46,118 nt of DNA from Acidobacteriota bacterium (GTDB lineage: Bacteria; Acidobacteriota; Vicinamibacteria; Vicinamibacterales; UBA2999). The notes beneath the pieces were generated by a model that did not search any database, was not told the DNA's origin, and saw nothing but the letters and a program-made list of their open reading frames with translations. Each line of letters opens with the position of its first letter. Positions within the stretch are counted from its first letter, which is position 1. The position numbers and the translations under genes are program-made. The stretch lies in NCBI GenBank assembly GCA_021730945.1, contig JAKFYH010000050.1:1-46118 (forward strand), given 5' to 3'. Below are positions 23,600 to 32,448 of the stretch, in pieces.

Positions 23600-24254
23600 A
23601 GCCGGCACCTCGCACCGTGTGGATCATCTTCGATGCGAAACCTTCGTCAACCTTGTCGCGCAGGCGCGACACCAGCACGTCCACCACATTGGTGCCGGGG
23701 TCGAACGAGTAACCCCACACATGCGACAGGATCATGGTCTTCGACAGGACGCGGCCGGGATGGCGCATCAGGTACTCCAGCAGCGCGAACTCCCGTGGGC
23801 GAAGGTCAATGGCGGTGCCCGCCCGCTCGACCTTGCGCGACAGCAGGTCGAGGGACAACTCGCCGGCCACCAGCCGGGTCGGCTCGGCCGAGCCGCTGGC
23901 GCGGCGCACGAGGGCCTGGACGCGGGCGAGCAGTTCGGCGAACGCGAATGGCTTGGTCAGGTAATCGTCGCCGCCGGCCTGCAGGCCCTTGACGCGGTCG
24001 TCCACGCTGTGGCGGGCGCTCAGGATCAGGACCGGCGTCTGGATTTTCCTGGCTCGCAGCGACTCGATCAGGGCCAGGCCATCGAGGCCGGGCAACATGA
24101 CGTCGATCACCGCGGCATCGTAGCTGCCGCTGGCGGCCTGCTTCAGGCCATCCGGACCGGTGGCTGCGACATCGACGGCGAAGCCGGCCTCACGCAGCCC
24201 CTGCGCCACGAAATCGGCGATCACCGTATCGTCTTCGGCGACGAGGATGCGCAT
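23580..24254 (-). CDS. OmpR-family response regulator
   Basis: This 224-aa protein has a receiver domain (acidic residues D8/D9, phospho-acceptor D51 in VIDVMLPG, Lys near 101 in LTKPFAF). A C-terminal winged helix of the OmpR/PhoB type follows (about residues 125-224, with LRPREFALLEYLMRHPGRV and RGAGYVLKL). Once phosphorylated by the overlapping kinase gene's product it should bind direct-repeat DNA. The ATG at 24254 lies 4 bp beyond the stop of the solute-binding lipoprotein gene, so the two are tightly linked. A longer in-frame start at 24293 would overlap that gene and is not favoured. Confidence 0.9.
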   Translation of the reverse strand: MRILVAEDDTVIADFVAQGLREAGFAVDVAATGPDGLKQAASGSYDAAVIDVMLPGLDGLALIESLRARKIQTPVLILSARHSVDDRVKGLQAGGDDYLTKPFAFAELLARVQALVRRASGSAEPTRLVAGELSLDLLSRKVERAGTAIDLRPREFALLEYLMRHPGRVLSKTMILSHVWGYSFDPGTNVVDVLVSRLRDKVDEGFASKMIHTVRGAGYVLKLD

Positions 24255-24258
24255 GGCG

Positions 24259-25173
24259 TCAGGGCTTCGGCCGATGGGCGGCGAAGAATGCATTCATCAT
24301 CGCCAGCAGTTCCGGCGCGTCCTTGCGCGTGACCCAGGCGATCACGCCGTCCTGGCTGACGGCCACGTCCTTGTTGGCGGCGACGCTGGTCAATTCGCGC
24401 TGGCGCAGGTCGAAGATGTAGTCGTCGGCGAGCGTGGCGGGAAATGTGCCCTCGTTCACGCGGTCCAGCAGGTCTTCGTCCGTGAGGGTTTCGTCGGCCA
24501 GTACCACCCGAGCCGGCGGGCGGTCGATCTTCTTCAGTTGTTCGTTCAGGCGCAGCAGGCTGGCGTAGTGGTCGCTGCTCTTGCGCACGTGAATGGCGCG
24601 GCCGCCGATGTCTTCCAGGCTGACCACCGGCCGCTCCCCTGAGCCGGTCACGATCAGCTCGCGGATGCCGGAGCGCGTCGGTGCCGCGAATGCGACTTGG
24701 TCGTCGCGCTCGAAGGTCTGCCTGAGGTTGGCGGCAATGTCGCCGCGGCCCGCCAGCAGGTCCTTGACCAGCGCGTCCTCCGGAGTGGGAATGAACACCA
24801 CCGAAATCGGGGCGCTGGTTGGTCCGCGCCTGGCGTTGACGAACCGCGCGAAGGCGATGCCGGTGTCGTAGGTGGCGCCGCGCTGGCGATTGCTGCGGGG
24901 CGAGTAGTAGGTGCGGCTGCGGGTGACGAGAATGCGAATGCGTCCGCGTTCGATCATCGCGGCGAGGTCGCCGGCCGCGGGCATCCGGAGTGTCGCCAAG
25001 GCGCCGGCCGGCGGCGGTGGTTCGGAGTCGGCCTCGGGAATGATGGTTCGCGCGGGTGCCGGTGGCTCCACGACGGCGGGCGCCGCTGCGTCCGCGGGCG
25101 CATCGGGCGGGTTGCCGCAACCAACCAGCGCGGCCAGCGCGAAAGCCGCCGCGATTCGCCCGACCCAGGTCAT
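24259..25173 (-). CDS. solute-binding (SBP family 3 / MltF-N-like) lipoprotein
   Basis: This 304-aa protein has a lipoprotein signal with the lipobox ALVGC (Cys near residue 17) and a Pro/Ala-rich linker. An extracellular solute-binding family 3 fold follows (IRILVTRSRTYYS, TYDTGIAFARFVN, VVFIPTPEDALVKDLLAGRGDIAA, FAAPTRSGIRELIV, SLEDIGGRAIHVRKSS). It resembles the N-terminal half of membrane-bound lytic transglycosylase F, but no transglycosylase domain and no ABC permease are present. Being 4 bp upstream of a response regulator and kinase, it may be a ligand-binding input for that kinase (inference). ATG 25173 was chosen for the signal peptide; the frame extends to 25425 without support. 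Confidence 0.82.
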   Translation of the reverse strand: MTWVGRIAAAFALAALVGCGNPPDAPADAAAPAVVEPPAPARTIIPEADSEPPPPAGALATLRMPAAGDLAAMIERGRIRILVTRSRTYYSPRSNRQRGATYDTGIAFARFVNARRGPTSAPISVVFIPTPEDALVKDLLAGRGDIAANLRQTFERDDQVAFAAPTRSGIRELIVTGSGERPVVSLEDIGGRAIHVRKSSDHYASLLRLNEQLKKIDRPPARVVLADETLTDEDLLDRVNEGTFPATLADDYIFDLRQRELTSVAANKDVAVSQDGVIAWVTRKDAPELLAMMNAFFAAHRPKP

Positions 25174-25303
25174 GTCCGCGATTTTCTCACGGCCTGCGCT
25201 AGGATGGGACGCAAATGGACCGCGCGCTCGCGACCGGAGACGACGACCCCGGTCACGCGGCGTCGCGGCGCGGCGAAGCCGCCAACGCAGCCAGGTCGCC
25301 ATT

Positions 25304-26350
25304 ATGAATCGCCGAGAATTTCTCGCCACTCTTCCCGTCATGCCGGACGCTTTGCGGCAGACCGCCACTGCCAGCGTCTGGCGTACATTCGAGATCGTCA
25401 CCACGATTGATCTGGGTGTCGCCACCGGCCCGTCCCGCGTGTGGGTGCCCCTTTCGCTCGCGCGGCCGGCCGCCTATCAGCGCCACCTCGGCCACACCAT
25501 CAGCGGCAACGCCACCCGTTCCCAGGTGGTCCGCGATGCCGCCTCGGGCGCGCAGTTCGTTTCGGCCGAATGGATCGGCCAGGCGACGCCAAAGCTGGCC
25601 GTGACGATCAAGGTGGCGACCGCCGGACACGTGGTTCGCCTTGATCGTCCCACGGCGGCGCCTCGCCCGGCCGATCTTGCGCGCTATCTCAAGCCCACTG
25701 CGCTCATTCCGATCGATGGCATCGTGCGCGAGACGGCCCAAACCATCACCCGAGGACACGGCACGGACTTGTCGCGCGCCCGCGCCATCTACGACTGGAT
25801 TGTCGAGCGTACGGTTCGTGATCCCGAAGTGAAGGGCTGCGGTCTGGGCGATATCCGGTGGATGCTTGAGTCCGGGAACCTGGCGGGCAAGTGCGCGGAC
25901 CTGAACGCACTGTTTGTCGGTCTGTCCCGGGCCTCGGGACTGCCGGCGCGCGATCTCTATGGCATCCGGGTCGCGCCGTCGCGGCAGTTTGCCAGCCTCG
26001 GCCGCGCTGGCGGCGACATCACGACGGCACAGCATTGCCGAGCGGAGGTGTTCGTCGACGGCTATGGCTGGGTTCCGGTCGACCCCGCCGACGTGCGCAA
26101 GGTGATCCTGGAAGAGCGCGCGGAGGCGACCTTGGCCGATCCGGACGTGGCGAGGGCGCGCGCGGCGCTGTTTGGCTCGTGGGAAATGAACTGGTTCGCC
26201 TTCAACGATGCGCACGACCTGGTGTTGCCGGGATCGCGCGGTAAGCCGCTGCCGTTCCTGATGTATCCGCAGGCAGAGACCGCCGGCGAGCGGCGCGACA
26301 GCCTGGATCCGGAGCGATTCCACTACCGCATCACCGCGCACGAGCTGTGA
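25304..26350 (+). CDS. transglutaminase-like (cysteine protease-fold) exported protein
   Basis: This 348-aa protein begins MNRREFLATL, which could be a twin-arginine signal, though the hydrophobic stretch after it is short. The transglutaminase-like domain is clear. ARAIYDWIVERT precedes GKCADLNALFVGLSRASGLPAR with the catalytic Cys (about 196), then HCRAEVFVDGYGWVPVDPAD with the His (about 244) and Asp (about 259). The catalytic triad is complete, so a peptidase or transamidase activity is plausible; the substrate is unknown. An upstream extension of the frame to 24911 is antisense to the lipoprotein gene and was rejected. The 130-bp gap to the divergent lipoprotein gene should hold both promoters. 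Confidence 0.83.
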   Translation: MNRREFLATLPVMPDALRQTATASVWRTFEIVTTIDLGVATGPSRVWVPLSLARPAAYQRHLGHTISGNATRSQVVRDAASGAQFVSAEWIGQATPKLAVTIKVATAGHVVRLDRPTAAPRPADLARYLKPTALIPIDGIVRETAQTITRGHGTDLSRARAIYDWIVERTVRDPEVKGCGLGDIRWMLESGNLAGKCADLNALFVGLSRASGLPARDLYGIRVAPSRQFASLGRAGGDITTAQHCRAEVFVDGYGWVPVDPADVRKVILEERAEATLADPDVARARAALFGSWEMNWFAFNDAHDLVLPGSRGKPLPFLMYPQAETAGERRDSLDPERFHYRITAHEL

Positions 26351-26380
26351 CGAAAGGGCAAGGTGGCTTGCCATGAGCGA

Positions 26381-26411
26381 ACCTACGGTTCGCCGAAGGC
26401 GGACCGTAGGT
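26381..26411. repeat. REP-like hairpin
   Basis: ACCTACGGT (26381-26389) pairs with ACCGTAGGT (26403-26411), then a T-G pair, then CGCC with GGCG around a GAA loop. This gives about 14 paired positions. It sits between the transglutaminase-like gene and the end of the tRNA-Leu gene, which converge, and may be a bidirectional end signal or a dispersed palindromic repeat. Confidence 0.6.
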
Positions 26412-26419
26412 GTGTCGAA

Positions 26420-26506
26420 TGGTGCGGAAGAGAGGACTCGAACCTCCACGGGATTGCTCCCGCTAGCACCTCAAGCTAGTGCGTCTGCCAATTCCGCCAC
26501 TCCCGC
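26420..26506 (-). tRNA. tRNA-Leu(GAG)
   Basis: Read leftward from 26506, GCGGGAG pairs with CTTCCGC of the acceptor stem (one G-U), followed by A73 and an encoded CCA (26422-26420). The anticodon stem CTAGC/GCTAG holds the loop TTGAGGT, giving anticodon GAG. A long class II variable arm (GCGGGAGCAATCCCGT) is as expected for leucine. It lies 25 bp downstream of secG. The same secG-tRNA-Leu(GAG) pairing is known in E. coli (leuU). Confidence 0.95.
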
Positions 26507-26531
26507 AGGCAGATAGAAAGTATAGAACAAA

Positions 26532-26888
26532 CTAGGGCGTGGTGTTACCCGGTGCCGGCGTGGCCGCCGGTGCGGCCGGAGCTTCAGTTGCCGCGGGCAC
26601 CGCCGCTGCGGGCGCCGGAGCCGGCGCGTCGATGCCGCCGACGACCGAGCTGGGTCCGCGCTGGCCAAAAACCGTAAGGGTGATGGCGAGCACCACAAAC
26701 AGCGCCGCCAGCACCGAGGTGGCCCGCGTCAGCAAGGTGGCGCCCGAACGCGCGCCGAACACCGCCTGGCTGCTGCCGCCGCCAAAGGCGCTCGCAATAT
26801 CGCCGCCTTTGCCCTGCTGCAGCAGAATCGTGATGATCAGCAGCGCACAGACAATGACGTAAACCGTGACAATGACGTAATACACCAT
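26532..26888 (-). CDS. secG: preprotein translocase subunit SecG
   Basis: This 118-aa inner-membrane protein supports SecYEG export. It has two transmembrane helices (about residues 3-24 and 53-73) separated by the typical cytoplasmic loop with LLQQGKGGDIASAFGGGSSQAVFGARSG. The C-terminal tail is an Ala/Pro-rich extension (PAPAPAAAVPAATEAPAAPAA), longer than in enterobacteria. The ATG at 26888 lies 15 bp after the tpiA stop codon, so it is in the glycolytic operon. A TATAAT overlaps the tpiA stop and could give secG its own promoter. Confidence 0.93.
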   Translation of the reverse strand: MVYYVIVTVYVIVCALLIITILLQQGKGGDIASAFGGGSSQAVFGARSGATLLTRATSVLAALFVVLAITLTVFGQRGPSSVVGGIDAPAPAPAAAVPAATEAPAAPAATPAPGNTTP

Positions 26889-26903
26889 GGTAAGAACTTC
26901 CGA

Positions 26904-27662
26904 TTATATCGCCGCGCCTTTGACGATGGCAAGGAAGCTCTTGGGGTCGAGACTGGCGCCGCCCACCAGGGCGCCATCCACATCCGGTTGCGCGATGAGC
27001 CTGGCAATATTGTCCGGCTTCACACTTCCGCCATACAAAATGCGGCAGCGCCCGGCCGAATCGAGCCCAAACCACTGCTTGAGCCGCTGTCGGATGTGAA
27101 AGTGGGCCTCGCCAGCCTGCGCCGGCGTGGCGTTTCGCCCCGTGCCAATCGCCCACACCGGTTCGTAGGCCAGCACCATGGCGGCCAGCTGCTCGCCGGT
27201 CGCGCCGTCCAGGCCTTCCTTGATCTGCCGATCGAGCACCGCCAGCGTCTCGTTGCGATCGCGCTGCTCGAGGGTTTCGCCGATGCACACGATCGGTGTC
27301 ATGCCCGCGGCGACAACCGCGTTCATCTTCTTGTTGACCGTGGCATTGGTCTCGCCAAACAGCGTCCGGCGTTCCGAGTGGCCGACGATGACGAAACGCG
27401 CGCCGGCCTCGCGCACCATGCCGGCGCTCACTTCGCCGGTGAACGCGCCCTCGCGCTCCCAGTGGATGTTCTGGGCGCCGACGCCGATCGCGCTGCCGCT
27501 GGCCGCCGCGGCTGCCGCCGCTAGCGACGTGAAGGGCGGCGCAATCAGCACGTCGACCCCGCGCGCGTCCGCCAGCAACCCGCGCAGCTCCACGACATAC
27601 GCCGTGGTCTCGGCCGCGGTCTTGAACATCTTGAAGTTGCCGGCGATCAGTGGTGTCCGCAT
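26904..27662 (-). CDS. tpiA: triosephosphate isomerase
   Basis: This 252-aa TIM-barrel enzyme interconverts dihydroxyacetone phosphate and glyceraldehyde 3-phosphate in the cytoplasm. It has catalytic Lys11 (AGNFKMFKT), His95 (VIVGHSERR) and Glu167 (LAYEPVWAIGTG), followed by the phosphate-binding loop YGGSVKPDN. The length is normal. ATG 27662 is preferred over the in-frame TTG at 27671. It follows pgk by 59 bp and precedes secG, giving the order gap-pgk-tpiA-secG. Confidence 0.96.
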   Translation of the reverse strand: MRTPLIAGNFKMFKTAAETTAYVVELRGLLADARGVDVLIAPPFTSLAAAAAAASGSAIGVGAQNIHWEREGAFTGEVSAGMVREAGARFVIVGHSERRTLFGETNATVNKKMNAVVAAGMTPIVCIGETLEQRDRNETLAVLDRQIKEGLDGATGEQLAAMVLAYEPVWAIGTGRNATPAQAGEAHFHIRQRLKQWFGLDSAGRCRILYGGSVKPDNIARLIAQPDVDGALVGGASLDPKSFLAIVKGAAI

Positions 27663-27721
27663 GGCGCTCAAATCAGCTTAACTCTTCTTCTCTTGAACTC
27701 CTGTATTACCGGCGGGCAGCG

Positions 27722-28921
27722 CTACCTCTTGTCTGGCAGGGCCGCGACGCCTGGTAACACCGCGCCGCCGAGAAACTCCAGCGAGGCGCCGCCGCCGGTG
27801 GAGATGTGCGTCATCTTGTCCGCCACCTGCGCGGCGTTGATCGCGGCCACCGAGTCGCCGCCGCCGATGATGGTCGTGCCCCGCACCGCCGCGACCGCAT
27901 TGGCCACCGCGAGCGTGCCCTTGGCGAACGGTGCCACTTCGAACACGCCCATTGGGCCGTTCCACACCACGGTCTTCGCATCGGCCAGCAGGCCCGCATA
28001 GAGCCGCGCGCTCTCGGGGCCGATGTCGAGGCCCATGCGATCGCCAATCGCCGCGTCGCCGACCTTCAGGACTTCGACCGGGGTGTCGGCGGCAATCTTC
28101 GCCGCCACCACGTGATCAACCGGCAACTGCAACACCACGCCGCGCGCCTGGGCGTGCGCGATGATGGCGCGCGCTTCATCCAGCTTGTTGTCTTCCACCA
28201 GCGACGTGCCCACCGGCATGCCCAACGCCTTGAAGAAGGTGTAGGCCATGGCGCCGCCAATCAGCAGGCGGTCGACGCGGCTCAGCATGCTGTCGATCAC
28301 GTCGATCTTGTCCGAGACCTTGGCGCCGCCAATCACGGCCACAAACGGCCGATCCGGATCGCCGAGTGCCATGCCGAGGTAGGTGAGCTCCTTCTCCATG
28401 AGGAGCCCGGCGCCGGCGTCGGTGAAGTGACTGACCATGCCCGAGACTGACGCATGCGCCCGGTGCGCGGCGCCAAACGCATCGTCCACATAGACATCGG
28501 CCAGCGAGGCCAGTGCCGCGGCGAAGGCCGGCTCGTTCTTCTCTTCCTCGGCGTGAAATCGCAGGTTCTCGAGTAACACCAGTTTCGATCCGCCCGGCGC
28601 ATGCGCGGCGGCCACGGCCTCGGTCGCCGCCGGGCCGATGCAGTCATCGGCGAACGTGACCGGCCGCTTCAAGAGATCGGCCAGCCGCGCGGCGGCCGGC
28701 TTCAGGCTGAACGCCGGCGACAACTTGCCCTTGGGCCGCCCAAGGTGCGAGGCGAGCACCACGGTGCCGCCGTGATCGAGCACGTACTGAATGGTCGGCA
28801 GCGACGAGGTGATGCGGGTGTCGTCGGTGATGACGCCGTCCTTCAACGGCACGTTGAAGTCGACGCGAATGAAGACGCGCCGGCCGGAGACAGAGAAATC
28901 TCTGAGCGAGTATTTGGCCAT
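27722..28921 (-). CDS. pgk: phosphoglycerate kinase
   Basis: This 399-aa enzyme transfers phosphate between 1,3-bisphosphoglycerate and ADP. The N-terminal domain shows RVDFNVPLKDG, SHLGRPKG and LLENLRFHAEEE. The C-terminal domain shows VIGGAKVSDKIDV, WNGPMGVFEV and GGGDSVAAI for nucleotide binding. It begins MAKYSLRDF at ATG 28921. The frame stays open upstream through a 9-bp repeat that would encode (PDQ) units, but no family member has such a leader. It lies between gap and tpiA. Confidence 0.96.
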   Translation of the reverse strand: MAKYSLRDFSVSGRRVFIRVDFNVPLKDGVITDDTRITSSLPTIQYVLDHGGTVVLASHLGRPKGKLSPAFSLKPAAARLADLLKRPVTFADDCIGPAATEAVAAAHAPGGSKLVLLENLRFHAEEEKNEPAFAAALASLADVYVDDAFGAAHRAHASVSGMVSHFTDAGAGLLMEKELTYLGMALGDPDRPFVAVIGGAKVSDKIDVIDSMLSRVDRLLIGGAMAYTFFKALGMPVGTSLVEDNKLDEARAIIAHAQARGVVLQLPVDHVVAAKIAADTPVEVLKVGDAAIGDRMGLDIGPESARLYAGLLADAKTVVWNGPMGVFEVAPFAKGTLAVANAVAAVRGTTIIGGGDSVAAINAAQVADKMTHISTGGGASLEFLGGAVLPGVAALPDKR

Positions 28922-28924
28922 ATA

Positions 28925-28967
28925 GGGCTGGTCGGGCTGGTCGGGCTGGTCGGGCTGGTCGGGCTGG
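28925..28967. repeat. 9-bp tandem array between gap and pgk
   Basis: Four copies of GGGCTGGTC plus GGGCTGG fill the space just before the pgk start codon. An inverted copy of the edge (TAGGGCTGGT at 28923-28932 and ACCAGCCCTA at 28982-28991) flanks the array, so the message here could fold into a hairpin between the two genes. Confidence 0.85.
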
Positions 28968-29009
28968 CTCGTAACCCGCCCCACCAGCCCTACGCCGCCT
29001 GACTTGCCA

Positions 29010-30005
<996 letters not shown>

Positions 30006-30079
30006 TCACATCCTCCGCAGTGCGCTCACAGTACGCTTTCCTGCGGCGCGTCCAAAACGGCAAATTGTACAACCCTGTT

Positions 30080-30101
30080 CGACAAACCCCAAGGTTTGTC
30101 G
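30080..30101. promoter_or_regulatory. 22-bp palindrome between gap and waaA
   Basis: CGACAAACC (30080-30088) and GGTTTGTCG (30093-30101) are perfect inverted repeats around CCAA. It lies one base upstream of a TACAAT -10-like hexamer (30103-30108) for the LPS cluster and so overlaps its -35 region. It could be an operator for either divergent operon, or a dispersed palindromic repeat. Confidence 0.55.
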
Positions 30102-30125
30102 CTACAATCCTTCTTAAGTCCTTTA

Positions 30126-31466
30126 ATGTATAGCCTTTACAGCGTCCTCGTGCTGGCGATTGTCGTGGTCGCCTCCCCGTGGTTCGTTTACCAGGCGCTG
30201 CGCTACAAGAAATATGTCGGCAGCCTGGGACAACGCATGGGCTACCTGCCCATGACGTTCAACCTGGACGGCGACCCGTCGATCTGGATTCACGCCGTGT
30301 CGGTTGGTGAAGTGCTGACGGCGAGGCCGCTGATCAGTGACCTCAAGCGCCGGCATCCCGGCCTGCGCATGTTCCTTTCCACCACCACGCTGGCCGGCCA
30401 GCAACTGGCGCGCCGCAGCGTGCAGGACGTCGACGCGGTGTTCTATTTCCCGTTCGACCTGGGCCTCTTCGTGAGGCGCACGCTGGACCTGGTGCGGCCC
30501 AGGCTCTTCATCATGATGGAGACCGAGATCTGGCCCAACCTGCTGCGCGAATGCCGGGCCCGCGGCGTGAAGACGGCGGTGGTGAACGGCCGGCTCTCGC
30601 CCCGATCGTTCCCGCGCTACCAGCTGGTGCGCCCGATGATGCGGCGCGTGCTCGACCACATCGATCGCTTCTGCGTGCAGAGCGAAGAGTCGGCGCGGCG
30701 CTTCATCGACCTCGGCGCCGACCCGGCCCGGGTGGTCGTGACCGGCAGCCTGAAGTTCGATTCGCTCGACCATCCGGCGAGCGCGCCGCAGGCGCGCGCC
30801 CGCGACCGCGTGCTGCGCTACTTCCGGATGCCGGCCGCGCGGCCCGTGATCGTGTCGGGCAGCACCATGAAGGGCGAAGAAGCGCTGGTGTTGCGCGCGT
30901 TTCGCAAGGTGCGCGCCAGTGCTCCCAACGCCCTGCTCGTGATGGCGCCGCGCCACCCGGAACGTTTCGGCGAAGTTGAGCAACTGGCGCGCGGCGAAGG
31001 CTGGAAGGTGACGCGCCGCAGCGACCTGGCCATCGATGCCGAACCGCGGGGCGACGTGGTCATTCTTGACACCATCGGCGAACTGGCCACCGTCTACCAG
31101 ATCGCCACCGTGGTGTTCGTCGGCGGCAGCCTGGTGGCCACCGGCGGTCACAACGTGCTCGAACCCGCGGTCTTCGGCAAGCCGATCGTGTTCGGCCCGC
31201 ACATGGAGAACTTCTTCGAGATCGCCGACGCCTTCATGAGCAACGGCGCCGGCGTCCAGGTGCGCGACGAGCGCGAACTCGAGGAGGCATTGGTCTCGCT
31301 GATGGGCGATCCGGTGCGCCGCGCCCGGCTCGGCGCGGCGGCGCGGGCGCTGGTGGAAGCCAATCGTGGCGCCAAGGAGAAGAGCGTGGCCGTACTGGCG
31401 GCGCTGCTTCCACCGGAAGTGCGCGCCTATCCGGCCAACGTCCGGCCCTTTAGACCCCTTGCTTGA
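30126..31466 (+). CDS. waaA: 3-deoxy-D-manno-octulosonic acid (Kdo) transferase
   Basis: This 446-aa GT30 glycosyltransferase attaches Kdo to lipid IVA at the inner face of the inner membrane. An N-terminal membrane anchor (residues 1-22) is followed by IWIHAVSVGEVLTARPL with the catalytic Glu, then ETEIWPNLLRECRARG. The C-terminal sugar-nucleotide domain has VTGSLKFDS, IVSGSTMKGEE and GGHNVLEPAVFGKPIVFGPHMENF. The ATG at 30126 is chosen; the frame is open further upstream only as antisense to gap. It opens the lipid A/inner-core cluster, and its end overlaps the start of lpxK. Confidence 0.95.
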   Translation: MYSLYSVLVLAIVVVASPWFVYQALRYKKYVGSLGQRMGYLPMTFNLDGDPSIWIHAVSVGEVLTARPLISDLKRRHPGLRMFLSTTTLAGQQLARRSVQDVDAVFYFPFDLGLFVRRTLDLVRPRLFIMMETEIWPNLLRECRARGVKTAVVNGRLSPRSFPRYQLVRPMMRRVLDHIDRFCVQSEESARRFIDLGADPARVVVTGSLKFDSLDHPASAPQARARDRVLRYFRMPAARPVIVSGSTMKGEEALVLRAFRKVRASAPNALLVMAPRHPERFGEVEQLARGEGWKVTRRSDLAIDAEPRGDVVILDTIGELATVYQIATVVFVGGSLVATGGHNVLEPAVFGKPIVFGPHMENFFEIADAFMSNGAGVQVRDERELEEALVSLMGDPVRRARLGAAARALVEANRGAKEKSVAVLAALLPPEVRAYPANVRPFRPLA

Positions 31467-32448
31467 TTCCCTCTACGGGCAGGTGATGCGCGTGCGGCGG
31501 CGATGGGTGGGCCAACACCCCGGCCGCCGCCAGCGCCTTGCGCGCCCGGTGATCAGCGTCGGCAACCTGTCGATGGGCGGCACCGGCAAGTCACCGGTGG
31601 TGGCGGCGATCGCCCAGTGGCTCGTCGCGCAGGGCCATCGGCCGGCGATCCTGAGCCGCGGCTACGGCCGGGCAGATGCCGCCGATGGCGTGGTCGTGGT
31701 CGCCGACGGCACCCGCATCCTCGCCGGTCTCGATCGATCCGGTGACGAGCCCTTGATGCTGGCGCGGCAGGTGCCCGGCGCCGTCGTCTGCGTCTCGCCC
31801 GATCGGCATCTCGCCGGCACGCTGGCCGAACGCCGGCTCGGCTGCACGGTTCACATCCTCGACGATGGCTTTCAGCACCTGCAATTGGCGCGCGACCTCG
31901 ACGTGCTGGTGACGACGATGGGTGAGATCGGGCAGGGGCGGGTGATCCCGATGGGGCGCCTGCGCGAACCAATGGACGCCGCCGCCCACGCTCAAGTGCT
32001 GGTCGTGACCGACGCCACCGCCGGCGCCGCGTCGGCGGAGGCCTGGGCGCTGGGGATCTCGCAGTCCTGTGGTGCGATCCGGAGGTTGGGCGACCCCGTC
32101 CCCGTAGCCTCGACTCCCGACTCCCGACTCCCGACTCTCGACTCCCCAATCCTGGCCGTCGCCGGCATCGCCAATCCGGCACGGTTCACCGGCGCGCTGC
32201 GCGAGGCTGACTGGCGGGTGGCCGACACCCTGACGTTTGCCGACCACCATCGCTACACGTCAAGCGACGTCGAGCGGATCGGGAGCAAGTTCCAGCAGAG
32301 CGGCGCCGACGCGGTGTTCACCACCGACAAGGATGCGGTGCGGTTCGAGGCCCTCGGCGCGCTGCCGTTCCCGTTGTATCGGTTGCCGCTGGTGGTGACG
32401 TTCGACCCGGCCGACACTTTGTTCGCATCCGTGCGGGCCATTCTCTGA
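31459..32448 (+). CDS. lpxK: tetraacyldisaccharide 4'-kinase
   Basis: This 329-aa kinase phosphorylates the 4' position of the lipid A precursor. SVGNLSMGGTGKSP is the Walker A region (about residues 33-46), followed by RGYGR, DDGFQHLQLARD and, near the C-terminus, GIANPARF, FADHHRYT and TTDKDAVRF. The start is uncertain: TTG 31459 gives the usual LLDSLYGQVMRVRRR opening, while GTG 31483 or ATG 31486 would drop it. A 35-bp run of five CGACTCC-type heptamers lies in frame at 32111-32145 and encodes STPDSRLPTLDSP. It sits in a loop just before the conserved ILAVAGIANP. The stop overlaps the next start by one base (TGATG). Confidence 0.92.
   Translation: MLDSLYGQVMRVRRRWVGQHPGRRQRLARPVISVGNLSMGGTGKSPVVAAIAQWLVAQGHRPAILSRGYGRADAADGVVVVADGTRILAGLDRSGDEPLMLARQVPGAVVCVSPDRHLAGTLAERRLGCTVHILDDGFQHLQLARDLDVLVTTMGEIGQGRVIPMGRLREPMDAAAHAQVLVVTDATAGAASAEAWALGISQSCGAIRRLGDPVPVASTPDSRLPTLDSPILAVAGIANPARFTGALREADWRVADTLTFADHHRYTSSDVERIGSKFQQSGADAVFTTDKDAVRFEALGALPFPLYRLPLVVTFDPADTLFASVRAIL
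32111..32145 (+). repeat. 7-bp tandem array inside lpxK
   Basis: Five units, CGACTCC three times, then CGACTCT, then CGACTCC, lie inside the lpxK reading frame. Because 7 is not a multiple of 3, gain or loss of one unit would shift the frame and remove the C-terminal third of the enzyme. Confidence 0.85.

Noticed and set aside
24255-24293. Longer start for the response regulator
   Set aside because: It would overlap the lipoprotein gene and add a Pro/Ser-rich stretch before the receiver domain; MRILVAEDD at 24254 is the normal start.
25174-25425. Longer start for the solute-binding lipoprotein
   Set aside because: The extra part is Arg-rich, antisense to the transglutaminase-like gene, and would bury the lipoprotein signal.
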